Shown here: positions 24,302 through 31,213 of the stretch, in pieces
How positions within the stretch are numbered: the first letter of the stretch is position 1
How the letters are laid out: every line of letters begins with the position of its first letter
Virus record (IMG/VR): IMGVR_UViG_3300042465_001373
Location: 1-33,802 of that record
Length of the DNA stretch: 33,802 nucleotides
Source of the DNA: a virus
Direction: 5' to 3' (one strand)
Notes under the pieces: model-generated
Database searches by the model: none
Told to the model about the DNA's origin: nothing
Seen by the model: the letters and a program-made list of their open reading frames with translations, nothing else
Translations under genes and position numbers: made by a program

Positions 24302-27110
24302 CTGGTCTGATGTAGTTGTCTAGTTGGATCAAATCAAAGTGAGTTGCGTCAAACTTGATAGCTCTAACCGGTGGGGACACGACCTTCATACCCCGGCTCA
24401 GCCGCTTGCTGCACGACTCTACATACACCCCAAGCTCACCTAGCGTCTTTAGCGTATCTCGGTAATTGATCTGCCGACTGACACAATACTTCTTGAACGG
24501 TGCTGCTGCGATGTAGAGGGCTTTCGTATCTGGCTCAAACCGAATGAGCAGCTCACCTTTAGGCTCGGCGAGCGGTAGTGGGGCCAGACTGTTACGTGCA
24601 TCGACTGCTTCGTTCACCACCAGCGAATTGTTCAGGTAGATGTTGATGAACTCACCCAGTATGGTGACGGGCGAAGTCTCCGGCGGCTTAACCTCTTCGC
24701 GCATCTCGCCGAGCATCTTCAGCATCCAGTCATAGATGCGCTTCATGTCGTAGTCATGCAGAGCCAAGTTTTTGGCAATCAACCCGCCTGTGATGATGCA
24801 GGCGCACACACCCGACCAGAACCGCTCACGGCTTGTGAACTGCGCCTCTTTATCAATCCTAGCTTGTACCTTTGCAAGCAGTCCTTTGGCATCTTCAAGG
24901 TTGTTGATCAACCACTGAGCATACGGCTCGCCAGCATGACCAAAGTTTTCAAACAGCTGATGGTCGAACATGGCTTTGCCGAGCGCAACGTCAATGATGT
25001 TGTTCGGTTCGATGCGGTACTCCAGTAGGCGCATCATCTCGCCATCGGGGCTGTCCTTAGCATTGCCGAGCTTCTCGTAAAAAGATGCGTTAGACGAGCA
25101 CAAGGTGATGCCTTGCCATGAGGTGTTGTTGTTCCTCATCTCGTTGCTGTGCGTCTTCATGCGGTTCTTGCCTCGACCTTGGCTGATGCTATAAGCCAGA
25201 TCAGAGAACTCTTGTGCCGTAGTGTTCGTGATCTCGTCGATGGTGTTGGCTAGATTGTTCATCACACCAAGCATGTGCATTTTGGTGTTCATCGTATCTT
25301 TCCAGATCGACCCGAGCTTCTTCGGGTGCCCGATGACACTGTTGCATACGTATAGCGTCGTAGACTTACCTGATCCTGAGCGCGGGTAGATGACGTTGAC
25401 GATCGCACCCTCTAGGCCTGTGAACCTAAGTAGGGGGGAGCCAAACGAAACCAACGCAGCAAACGCATGAGGCTCAAGCCCCGGTGCGCTGTACATGTTG
25501 AACACTTCCTTCCACTTCTCGAAAGAGCCTTGCGGGTGGATGTGCGCAACTACAGACTTCGTTATTGTTGACGGAGGGCTGTAAAACACACCGTCTTTAG
25601 TGATCTCTCGATCACCCAAAATAAACTTGTTGTCCTTTTCAGTCCAACCAAATTGCGTCCTCATGATCTCTGCCTTCTTTTGATACTGGAGGTTTTTGAT
25701 AAACGCCATCACGTAGTAGATGAATACTTCCAACTGCTTGGGGGTCAGTATCACCCCGTGATGCGCGATGCTCTCTCTAAGTTTTTCCTTCACAACAATC
25801 GCCGTCATTGGTACAGAGAACTCTTTCACTCCGTCCCTTGGCAGATGCAGCCGGAACAAAGCCACCTCCCCAAGCTCGTCGTGCTTCATTCTCTTAACTA
25901 CGTACAAGTCATGCTCGTACACCAGTGACGGTTCATCTTCTTCGTCCACAGACTTTTTGTAGATCCCTCCGTTCTTGCCCCTGAAGAAAGGAAACGGGTA
26001 CTCTGGTATTTGATACTCAACTTCTTCCTGCTCACCATCAGCACCTTCCTCCTGCACCACCACCGTATCGTCGTCGGCCTCCATGACCTCAGCGCCCAAC
26101 AAGATCGGCGATTTGATGTGGCCTTTGTGCGGGCAGTTGATGCAGCCAGTCGGGTTGAGTTTCTCAAAGGTAGCGCAGGTGTAAGGACCGCCCTTCGCTA
26201 CGATGTAGTCAAGCTTCTTCTCTACCTCTGCCTCGTTATAGCTTGGGTACTTGTCCGACATCTTGTGAGCTGCAGTTCTGCCGTCAACACAGAAAGCGGT
26301 GATCGATAGTGCAGCCCGCCACAGTGGTTCCTCAAGCGTCTCCTGATTCTCGTAACAGTGAATGAGCTGAGCACACCCATCACCGTTCGCCGAGCGGATC
26401 ATGATCTTCTTAAAACTCTTAGTGCGGTTGCCCAGTAGGGCTTCCATCATCGGACTCATCCCCCGAGGGACGAAGTCGGGTGCAGGTTCACGCGGGGGTG
26501 CAGACCCCAGTAACGCTTGCAGTTCCTCGTACTTGATACGGTTTGAGTTTTCGCTAATAACGCGAACTTCTACTTGCGTACCAAATTTGAAATTGAACGT
26601 GCCCGGTATGCGCAGAACCCTTGATGCTTCAAACACTGCCGGGTCTACGATCAGACCATGTTCATTGCATAGCTCTCTCAGTCTTTTGGCTAACGGCTCC
26701 CATTGATGTCGGCGAAGTACTTCTTCAATAAGCCAGTAGATGTGCAGACCATAGCCCGAGTCCACGATGACGGGCTTGGGTAGGTTTGTCTTTCCGCAGA
26801 ACTCACGCAGAGCCAATAGCCCTGCTTCCTGATCGGCATACCCCTTCTTCTCTTCAACTTTGACCGCACCGCAATCAAGATCAATCCACAGAGACCTGAA
26901 GTACTCGGCGTTCTCTTGGGTTCGGTTTTCCTGCTCGCCAAACTTAGCGCAGGCAAAAAATGCGTTCTTTCCTTGAGAGACAAAAGTCTTTGCTATGTTG
27001 TCCAGTTCTTCACGGGTGTTAACTAACCTCTGGTCTGGGTACTTGCTTATCCCTATGACGCAATAGCGTCCTTCTGCCGGTAGTACGGCGTCGAGTAGGT
27101 CAAAGCTCAT
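24270..27110 (-). CDS. Primase-helicase fusion (AEP primase plus DUF927-like helicase)
   Basis: The 946-residue protein joins two activities. Residues 1-200 resemble an archaeo-eukaryotic primase: LWIDLDCG supplies the metal-binding D77 and D79, SGYGLHIYW supplies His123, and VDPAVFEASRVLRIPGT is the third conserved segment. A Cys/His cluster (C312, C323, C326, H328) precedes an acidic linker at 343-365. Residues 480-800 form a P-loop ATPase of DUF927 or superfamily III type, with PRSGSGKST at 576-584 and NTIDEIT (D625, E626) as Walker B. It would unwind DNA and lay primers for PolA. Its ATG overlaps the regulator stop as TAATG, with only a weak ribosome site. Confidence 0.85.
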   Translation of the reverse strand: MSFDLLDAVLPAEGRYCVIGISKYPDQRLVNTREELDNIAKTFVSQGKNAFFACAKFGEQENRTQENAEYFRSLWIDLDCGAVKVEEKKGYADQEAGLLALREFCGKTNLPKPVIVDSGYGLHIYWLIEEVLRRHQWEPLAKRLRELCNEHGLIVDPAVFEASRVLRIPGTFNFKFGTQVEVRVISENSNRIKYEELQALLGSAPPREPAPDFVPRGMSPMMEALLGNRTKSFKKIMIRSANGDGCAQLIHCYENQETLEEPLWRAALSITAFCVDGRTAAHKMSDKYPSYNEAEVEKKLDYIVAKGGPYTCATFEKLNPTGCINCPHKGHIKSPILLGAEVMEADDDTVVVQEEGADGEQEEVEYQIPEYPFPFFRGKNGGIYKKSVDEEDEPSLVYEHDLYVVKRMKHDELGEVALFRLHLPRDGVKEFSVPMTAIVVKEKLRESIAHHGVILTPKQLEVFIYYVMAFIKNLQYQKKAEIMRTQFGWTEKDNKFILGDREITKDGVFYSPPSTITKSVVAHIHPQGSFEKWKEVFNMYSAPGLEPHAFAALVSFGSPLLRFTGLEGAIVNVIYPRSGSGKSTTLYVCNSVIGHPKKLGSIWKDTMNTKMHMLGVMNNLANTIDEITNTTAQEFSDLAYSISQGRGKNRMKTHSNEMRNNNTSWQGITLCSSNASFYEKLGNAKDSPDGEMMRLLEYRIEPNNIIDVALGKAMFDHQLFENFGHAGEPYAQWLINNLEDAKGLLAKVQARIDKEAQFTSRERFWSGVCACIITGGLIAKNLALHDYDMKRIYDWMLKMLGEMREEVKPPETSPVTILGEFINIYLNNSLVVNEAVDARNSLAPLPLAEPKGELLIRFEPDTKALYIAAAPFKKYCVSRQINYRDTLKTLGELGVYVESCSKRLSRGMKVVSPPVRAIKFDATHFDLIQLDNYIRPDEDRVSDVPN

Positions 27111-27340
27111 TACTTAAGTTTTCCGATGTAGCGCTTGATACGCTCTGTTACCCGAGGACTCGGAATGTTTGCGCCCTTGAACCAGTTGTACACCGTCATT
27201 CGGCTCACACCAAAGTAAGACGAGACGGCGTACACACTGATGTCTTGAGCAATGCAGTAGCGCCCCAAGGCTACACCCGGATGCTTGGCGTTGGCTTGTT
27301 TGTTAGCCTCAACCAAGTTCCGGCTGTAACCTATAGCCAT
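27110..27340 (-). CDS. Helix-turn-helix DNA-binding protein
   Basis: The 76-residue protein has a clear HTH at about residues 37-58 (YAVSSYFGVSRMTVYNWF followed by KGANIPSP). The N-terminus is basic (SRNLVEANKQANAKHPG). The SRMTVYNWFKG recognition helix resembles small phage Cro/XRE-type regulators. GAGGAG precedes the ATG and contains the upstream stop. The gene lies between the Cys4 protein and the primase-helicase, so it may regulate early genes or act in origin recognition; the sequence does not decide. Confidence 0.8.
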   Translation of the reverse strand: MAIGYSRNLVEANKQANAKHPGVALGRYCIAQDISVYAVSSYFGVSRMTVYNWFKGANIPSPRVTERIKRYIGKLK

Positions 27341-27342
27341 AT

Positions 27343-28215
27343 TTACTCCTCAGTCCATTCTTTGAGTACCGCGTTGAGATCTTTCTTCTCTTGCGGCTGG
27401 GCCTCTACCTTCTTGGACTCGCGCTTGACCGGCGGGGCCACCTCTTCGCTCTTGGGTGCTGCAAGCTGAGCTGGAGCACGACCAGACACATCCGCTTGAT
27501 ACGGTGTCATGACAACCATCTTCTTGACTTCAGCCCGACCACTTGCCGCAGTTGCAACGTCGTACTCTTTGCGGTTTATGTGGCGGTTTGCAGCAAACAG
27601 CACCGACTGATTGTCGTTGTCTTCATTGAACATTATTGAGGTAACTAAATGGTCAATGTTCTTGCCGTTGTTCTGAACGTATTTGACGTAGCTCTCAAAC
27701 ATATGAACTTTGTCCGAGGGGCTATCACCAAACAGCGACTTGGAGGCCAGATTCATCTGATACACACGACCTTCAAGCGTAGTGCCAAAGTCTTCTTCGA
27801 GCAGCACAGCCAGTCGGCGAGAGTAACGGCAAGCCTTTGAGTTACCTTGGCCCGAGCCTTTGATGTTGTTGGGGCATGTATCGCAGCGATCACTCTGCGG
27901 GTTAGCAGCCCCGGCATCCGGTACCTTGCCGTCGTTAGAGAAACAGTCGGGTGCGGTGGGCTCGGCATCAGGACTCCATGCCTTAGCGTAGAAGATACGA
28001 CCCACGTGCGGTGATGCGTTCACGATAATCGTGTTGATAGGCCCTTTGACTTTGCCCATCTCTTCACCGCCGACTACCTTACGGAAGATCCCGTTCTTGG
28101 GCACGATACGAGGGACACCACCCCCACCACCCGCAAGCTGTTTGGTAAGCTCGCTAACTCCTGAGCTCTGCAGGAAGTCGGGCAGGTCTTGGTTCATCAC
28201 AGTAAGTTCATTCAT
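27343..28215 (-). CDS. Cys4 replication-module protein, possible ssDNA-binding protein
   Basis: The ATG at 28215 is preceded by AAAGGAG (28222-28228) and lies two bases after the upstream stop; the frame is open 17 codons further, but without such support. The 290-residue product has a Gly-rich stretch (GGGGGVPRI) and a beta-rich N-terminal half. Cys91, C111, C114 and C129 fit an inserted zinc-binding knuckle (CDTCPNN, GNSKACRYSRR). The C-terminal 60 residues are Lys/Glu/Pro rich and end in an acidic KEWTEE tail. A beta core with zinc insert and acidic tail recalls T4 gp32-like or gp2.5-like ssDNA-binding proteins. That assignment is inference from layout and neighbours. Confidence 0.6.
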   Translation of the reverse strand: MNELTVMNQDLPDFLQSSGVSELTKQLAGGGGGVPRIVPKNGIFRKVVGGEEMGKVKGPINTIIVNASPHVGRIFYAKAWSPDAEPTAPDCFSNDGKVPDAGAANPQSDRCDTCPNNIKGSGQGNSKACRYSRRLAVLLEEDFGTTLEGRVYQMNLASKSLFGDSPSDKVHMFESYVKYVQNNGKNIDHLVTSIMFNEDNDNQSVLFAANRHINRKEYDVATAASGRAEVKKMVVMTPYQADVSGRAPAQLAAPKSEEVAPPVKRESKKVEAQPQEKKDLNAVLKEWTEE

Positions 28216-28216
28216 T

Positions 28217-28642
28217 TCAAGCTCCTTTGGAACGTCTAACAACCACGGTGTACTCACTCTCAACATTCAGGCCCGCAGGCTGAAGGTTTGGATTCTCTGA
28301 AAGGAACTCCTTCATGTGCGATTGATGAAGGCGCTTCTCTAGCAGGGCAAACGCATCGTGATCACGGATGAACCGATACATAGAATCCCAATCATTCGTC
28401 CAGTACCGTGACTTGATCGAACGGATGATTGTCCCAAACGGTGTGCGGATGCTGTCCGCGCCGATCTGCTTGCAGGCGTCCAACATGCTCTGCTCTAACG
28501 TCGTCGCTTGTTCTTCTAACACCTTGTCTTTCGCTTCATACTCTGACTTAAGAACAGCTCTGGCATCTCTGATCTTGATGAACGCTTCCGCTAACTTGTC
28601 GAACTGCGGGGGAAGAGATCCCCCCTCTGATGATTCCAACAT
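28217..28642 (-). CDS. Gp157-like phage protein
   Basis: The start at 28642 (ATG) has GAGGAG six bases upstream; a GTG at 28645 would leave only three. The 141-residue protein has a long helical, charged N-terminus (FDKLAEAFIKIRDARAVLKS and an AKDKVLEEQATTLEQ coiled coil). Then come GADSIRTPFGTIIRS and a helical part with DSMYRFIRDHDAFALLEKR. It closes with NPNLQPAGLNVESEYTVVVRR, a pattern I associate with Gp157-like proteins of phage replication modules. Its stop lies one base from the next ATG, so it is coupled to the Cys4 protein gene. The function is unknown. Confidence 0.7.
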   Translation of the reverse strand: MLESSEGGSLPPQFDKLAEAFIKIRDARAVLKSEYEAKDKVLEEQATTLEQSMLDACKQIGADSIRTPFGTIIRSIKSRYWTNDWDSMYRFIRDHDAFALLEKRLHQSHMKEFLSENPNLQPAGLNVESEYTVVVRRSKGA

Positions 28643-28670
28643 CACTAACTCCTCAAGGTTGGGGAAGGCT

Positions 28671-28699
28671 ATGTTACAAGCCTAATTTTACAATGTCAA
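28671..28699 (-). promoter_or_regulatory. Sigma70-like promoter
   Basis: On the minus strand a perfect TTGACA (28699-28694) is separated by exactly 17 bases from TAACAT (28676-28671), a 4/6 match to TATAAT. The spacer is AT rich. It lies in the only gap between the helicase stop (28696) and the Gp157-like gene, about 29 bases before that start. It would let host polymerase transcribe the Gp157-to-primase block separately. Confidence 0.65.
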
Positions 28700-30081
28700 G
28701 AGGTTGCTACCTCTTCCTTGTAGAGATCTACGATCTTGCTGTGATTACGAATCCCATCTCGTAGCATCCCGTACAACTTGGTCTCGACAGGGCTGCCCTT
28801 GATGTGGACGATGGTCATGTTGTGCTTCTGACCGGGCCTGTCGATACGTGCGTTTGCCTGAAGGTACGTCTCTACACTCGTTATTGGCGCATACCAAATG
28901 ATGGTGTCTGCCGCAGTGAGGGTGAGCCCGTGCGATGCAGCCTGTGGCTGGATGATCAGGACTTTGGTGTTGCCTCCGTTCTGGAAGCGGCTAACGATGT
29001 CGGTGCGCTTATTGACGCTGACATCCCCGCTGATTGTCTCCGAGAAAATATTGTTTTTGGCTAGGTACCGCTCAAGAAGCTGGATCGTATGCGAGTAAGG
29101 CACGAAGATCAACACTTTATTCGCCGACTCATCGATGACCTCCTGCACTACAGCTAGCCTAGGCGATACGTCGAAGTCGATGACCTCTCCTGTGTCAGTG
29201 TAGACGGAGCCGCAGGATATCTGCACGAGCTTGCTTATCTTTACCGCCGCATTGATAGCAGAGACGTCTTCGTCCCCAATCTCCAGCAGCATGTCCTTTT
29301 TTAGCTTCTCGTAGTAGGCAAGCTGCTGTTTGCTCATCGGTGCCTCTCTGAACACATTCGTCACCGGAGGCAGGTCAAGGCATTCACGTTTCTCGAAGCG
29401 GATGGCAGGCTGAAGTATCCTATGGACTACAGCGTCGGCGTTAGATTTAGGTACGTACTTGAATTGAGTAAGCTTGTGCATGACCAAGTCACGGTACTGC
29501 CCAAAGAACGGGGGCACACCGGACGGGTTGATCAACTTAGCTAACCCGTACGCATCTACCGGCGACTGAGCTGCTGGCGTACCCGTTAGCATCCACAAGC
29601 CCTTCACCGTCCGCATAATGTCCCGCAAGCACTTCCAGCGATTGGTCTGTGCGTTCTTGTAGGCTGATGCTTCATCGACAACGATCAAGTCGAACTTGCC
29701 CTCGATGATCTCTTTCTTAACGATCTCTACGCCATCGAAGTTAACGATGACGAACTCGGCGGGGCTAAGAACAAGCTTCTTGCGGACCTCTGCTTGTGAG
29801 TGATGAGCTACGACTACGCTGCGGTGCGTAGCGAACTTGAAGAGGTCTTGTTGCCATGCAGAGCGCATGATTGAAAGCGGGCAGATGACCAGCACACGCT
29901 TTATGAGGCCGAGCTTCATCAGATAGTCAACAGCCCAGATCACCGACGCTGTCTTACCCGTACCTTGCTCGTTGAAGCAGAAAGCCTTGCGGTTACTTAT
30001 CAAGAACTCAGATGTTTTCTTCTGATGCGCGAACGGCTCGATCCCCAGTGGCGCAGGCCACTGATATTCTTCTAACGTCAT
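28696..30081 (-). CDS. SNF2-family helicase/ATPase
   Basis: The 461-residue protein carries the superfamily 2 motif set. Motif I is NEQGTGKTA (K43), motif II is VVDEAS (D136, E137) and motif III is LTGTPAAQSP (about 166-173). In the second RecA-like domain, KVLIFVPYSHTIQLLERYL, an SGD loop, LIIQPQAASHGLTLTAAD and motif VI QANARIDRPGQ are in order. The RIDRPGQ form is typical of SNF2/Swi2 proteins. It probably translocates on dsDNA in replication or recombination with the neighbouring nucleases. Size and domains are complete. The ATG has only a weak ribosome site. Confidence 0.9.
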   Translation of the reverse strand: MTLEEYQWPAPLGIEPFAHQKKTSEFLISNRKAFCFNEQGTGKTASVIWAVDYLMKLGLIKRVLVICPLSIMRSAWQQDLFKFATHRSVVVAHHSQAEVRKKLVLSPAEFVIVNFDGVEIVKKEIIEGKFDLIVVDEASAYKNAQTNRWKCLRDIMRTVKGLWMLTGTPAAQSPVDAYGLAKLINPSGVPPFFGQYRDLVMHKLTQFKYVPKSNADAVVHRILQPAIRFEKRECLDLPPVTNVFREAPMSKQQLAYYEKLKKDMLLEIGDEDVSAINAAVKISKLVQISCGSVYTDTGEVIDFDVSPRLAVVQEVIDESANKVLIFVPYSHTIQLLERYLAKNNIFSETISGDVSVNKRTDIVSRFQNGGNTKVLIIQPQAASHGLTLTAADTIIWYAPITSVETYLQANARIDRPGQKHNMTIVHIKGSPVETKLYGMLRDGIRNHSKIVDLYKEEVATS

Positions 30082-30087
30082 GTGAAC

Positions 30088-30354
30088 TCACTTAGGTGTG
30101 TGGTCGCTCTTCCTTGGGTACGACCGGTTGTCCGAGGCACTCTTTACACGCAGATTGCTACGGGTAGAAGTACCACCTTTGCTCAGGGCTTGCTTGTGAT
30201 CGACATCCTTGCCGTCACCTTTCTTGACCAGCCCCTCACTCTCCATCATACGCCGAGCCTTGTTACGCGCAGCGCGCTTTTTCTTAACGCTAGGGGTACC
30301 GTCATACTGCTCGTATTCTTTTTTGTAGGGTCTAGGTTTATTGACGTAGGGCAT
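30088..30354 (-). CDS. HNH endonuclease (small)
   Basis: The ATG at 30354 has GGAG six bases upstream. The 88-residue protein is very basic. It contains VKKKRAARNKARRMMESEG, KGDGKDVDHKQALSKGG and SNLRVKSASDNRSYPRKS. The HNH residues are D52-H53, N67 and N76, in the usual order. No flanking CxxC zinc sites are present, which is common in small phage versions. It lies between the helicase and the Cas4-like nuclease. It may act as a host-DNA or recombination nuclease; it is not clearly a free-standing homing element. Confidence 0.88.
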   Translation of the reverse strand: MPYVNKPRPYKKEYEQYDGTPSVKKKRAARNKARRMMESEGLVKKGDGKDVDHKQALSKGGTSTRSNLRVKSASDNRSYPRKSDHTPK

Positions 30355-30356
30355 GA

Positions 30357-31022
30357 CTAACTCCTATTAAACTCACATGCCGTAACAGGGCAGAATTTAC
30401 ACAACGGACCTTGCACCGGGTTCCACACCTCCGAACCAAGCGCCTTCTCTATGCGGGCTACGCTCTGCGCAGATTTCTCAATGTACTTGTCAGCGTCCGC
30501 AGCAACGTGCTCGGCTTTTACAATCTCGTTACTCACCACAAACAACAGCGCAGACTTGATGCGCTCGATCTCGGGGAACTTTTTGAAGAGCCCTACGGCT
30601 ACAAGATCAAGCTGAGTTTTGTCAGCATAACGAGCGTTCTTGTTGGTCTTGAAGTCAACTGAGTACGCTAGCTTCTTCTCTTTGTTGATGATGACCAAGT
30701 CGGCGATACCGTGCCACCAAACGTCCTTAGCATCGAAATCGCAAGCGGTCAGGTCTCTCGTTAGCCCAAGCTTAAGCTCGCAGTGCTTCTCACCTTCCAC
30801 ACTTTTAAGTTGATCCAGCAATGGCTTGATGTATCCGTACTTCTCAGGGATCGGCTTACCACTCTTGATGTAGTACTCGGCGGCAGAATGCACCGCTTTG
30901 CCATAAAGGGTTGCTTCCGTATCCCTAAACTCTACGTCTTTGAGAATTTTGGTATGGAAGTACTTGCGAGGGCACTGCTCAAAAGTCTTGAGACTGCTGA
31001 AAGACCAGACCACCTTGTTCAC
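30357..31022 (-). CDS. Cas4/RecB-like PD-(D/E)XK nuclease with Fe-S cluster cysteines
   Basis: The start is a GTG that overlaps the upstream stop (GTGA), with GGAG eight bases before. The 221-residue protein begins SFSSLKTFEQCPRKYFH. It has H45, D108 in GIADLVII and the D123-F-K125 core in SVDFKTNK. C17 at the N-terminus and C208, C211 and C216 (CKFCPVTAC) at the C-terminus match the four-cysteine iron-sulphur arrangement of Cas4 and AddB. It is probably a single-strand exonuclease for recombination. No cas1 or CRISPR array is nearby, so it is a phage recombination nuclease and not CRISPR-linked. Confidence 0.87.
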   Translation of the reverse strand: MNKVVWSFSSLKTFEQCPRKYFHTKILKDVEFRDTEATLYGKAVHSAAEYYIKSGKPIPEKYGYIKPLLDQLKSVEGEKHCELKLGLTRDLTACDFDAKDVWWHGIADLVIINKEKKLAYSVDFKTNKNARYADKTQLDLVAVGLFKKFPEIERIKSALLFVVSNEIVKAEHVAADADKYIEKSAQSVARIEKALGSEVWNPVQGPLCKFCPVTACEFNRS

Positions 31023-31213
31023 TTATAAAGCTCCCGCATCTCTTTCAACGCGTTCAGCATCAGCTTGGTTTCAGCCAACGCAACAAACGCTTGCTCAATA
31101 GCAGCATCAAAACTTTTTTCCAGCACCGCGTTGTGGGCGGCTTTTATTGAGTTTAGTGCTTGCATCATCGGCATGGCGTAGTCAATGATGCCGTCTTGTT
31201 TAGCAGTCTCCAT
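31019..31213 (-). CDS. Small helical protein (64 aa)
   Basis: The ATG at 31213 has GGAG (31223-31220) six bases upstream; a GTG eight codons earlier lacks such a site. The product, beginning METAKQDGIIDYAMPMMQAL, is predicted as two or three helices, with IKAAHNAVLEKSFDAAIEQA and ALKEMRELYK at the end. It overlaps PolA's end by 14 bases and the nuclease start by four, so it is translationally coupled to both. No known family is recognised. Confidence 0.6.
   Translation of the reverse strand: METAKQDGIIDYAMPMMQALNSIKAAHNAVLEKSFDAAIEQAFVALAETKLMLNALKEMRELYK

Noticed and set aside
30357-31022. Cas4-like nuclease as evidence for a CRISPR adaptation system
   Set aside because: No cas1, cas2 or repeats in the window; phage Cas4/RecB-like nucleases are common in replication modules.
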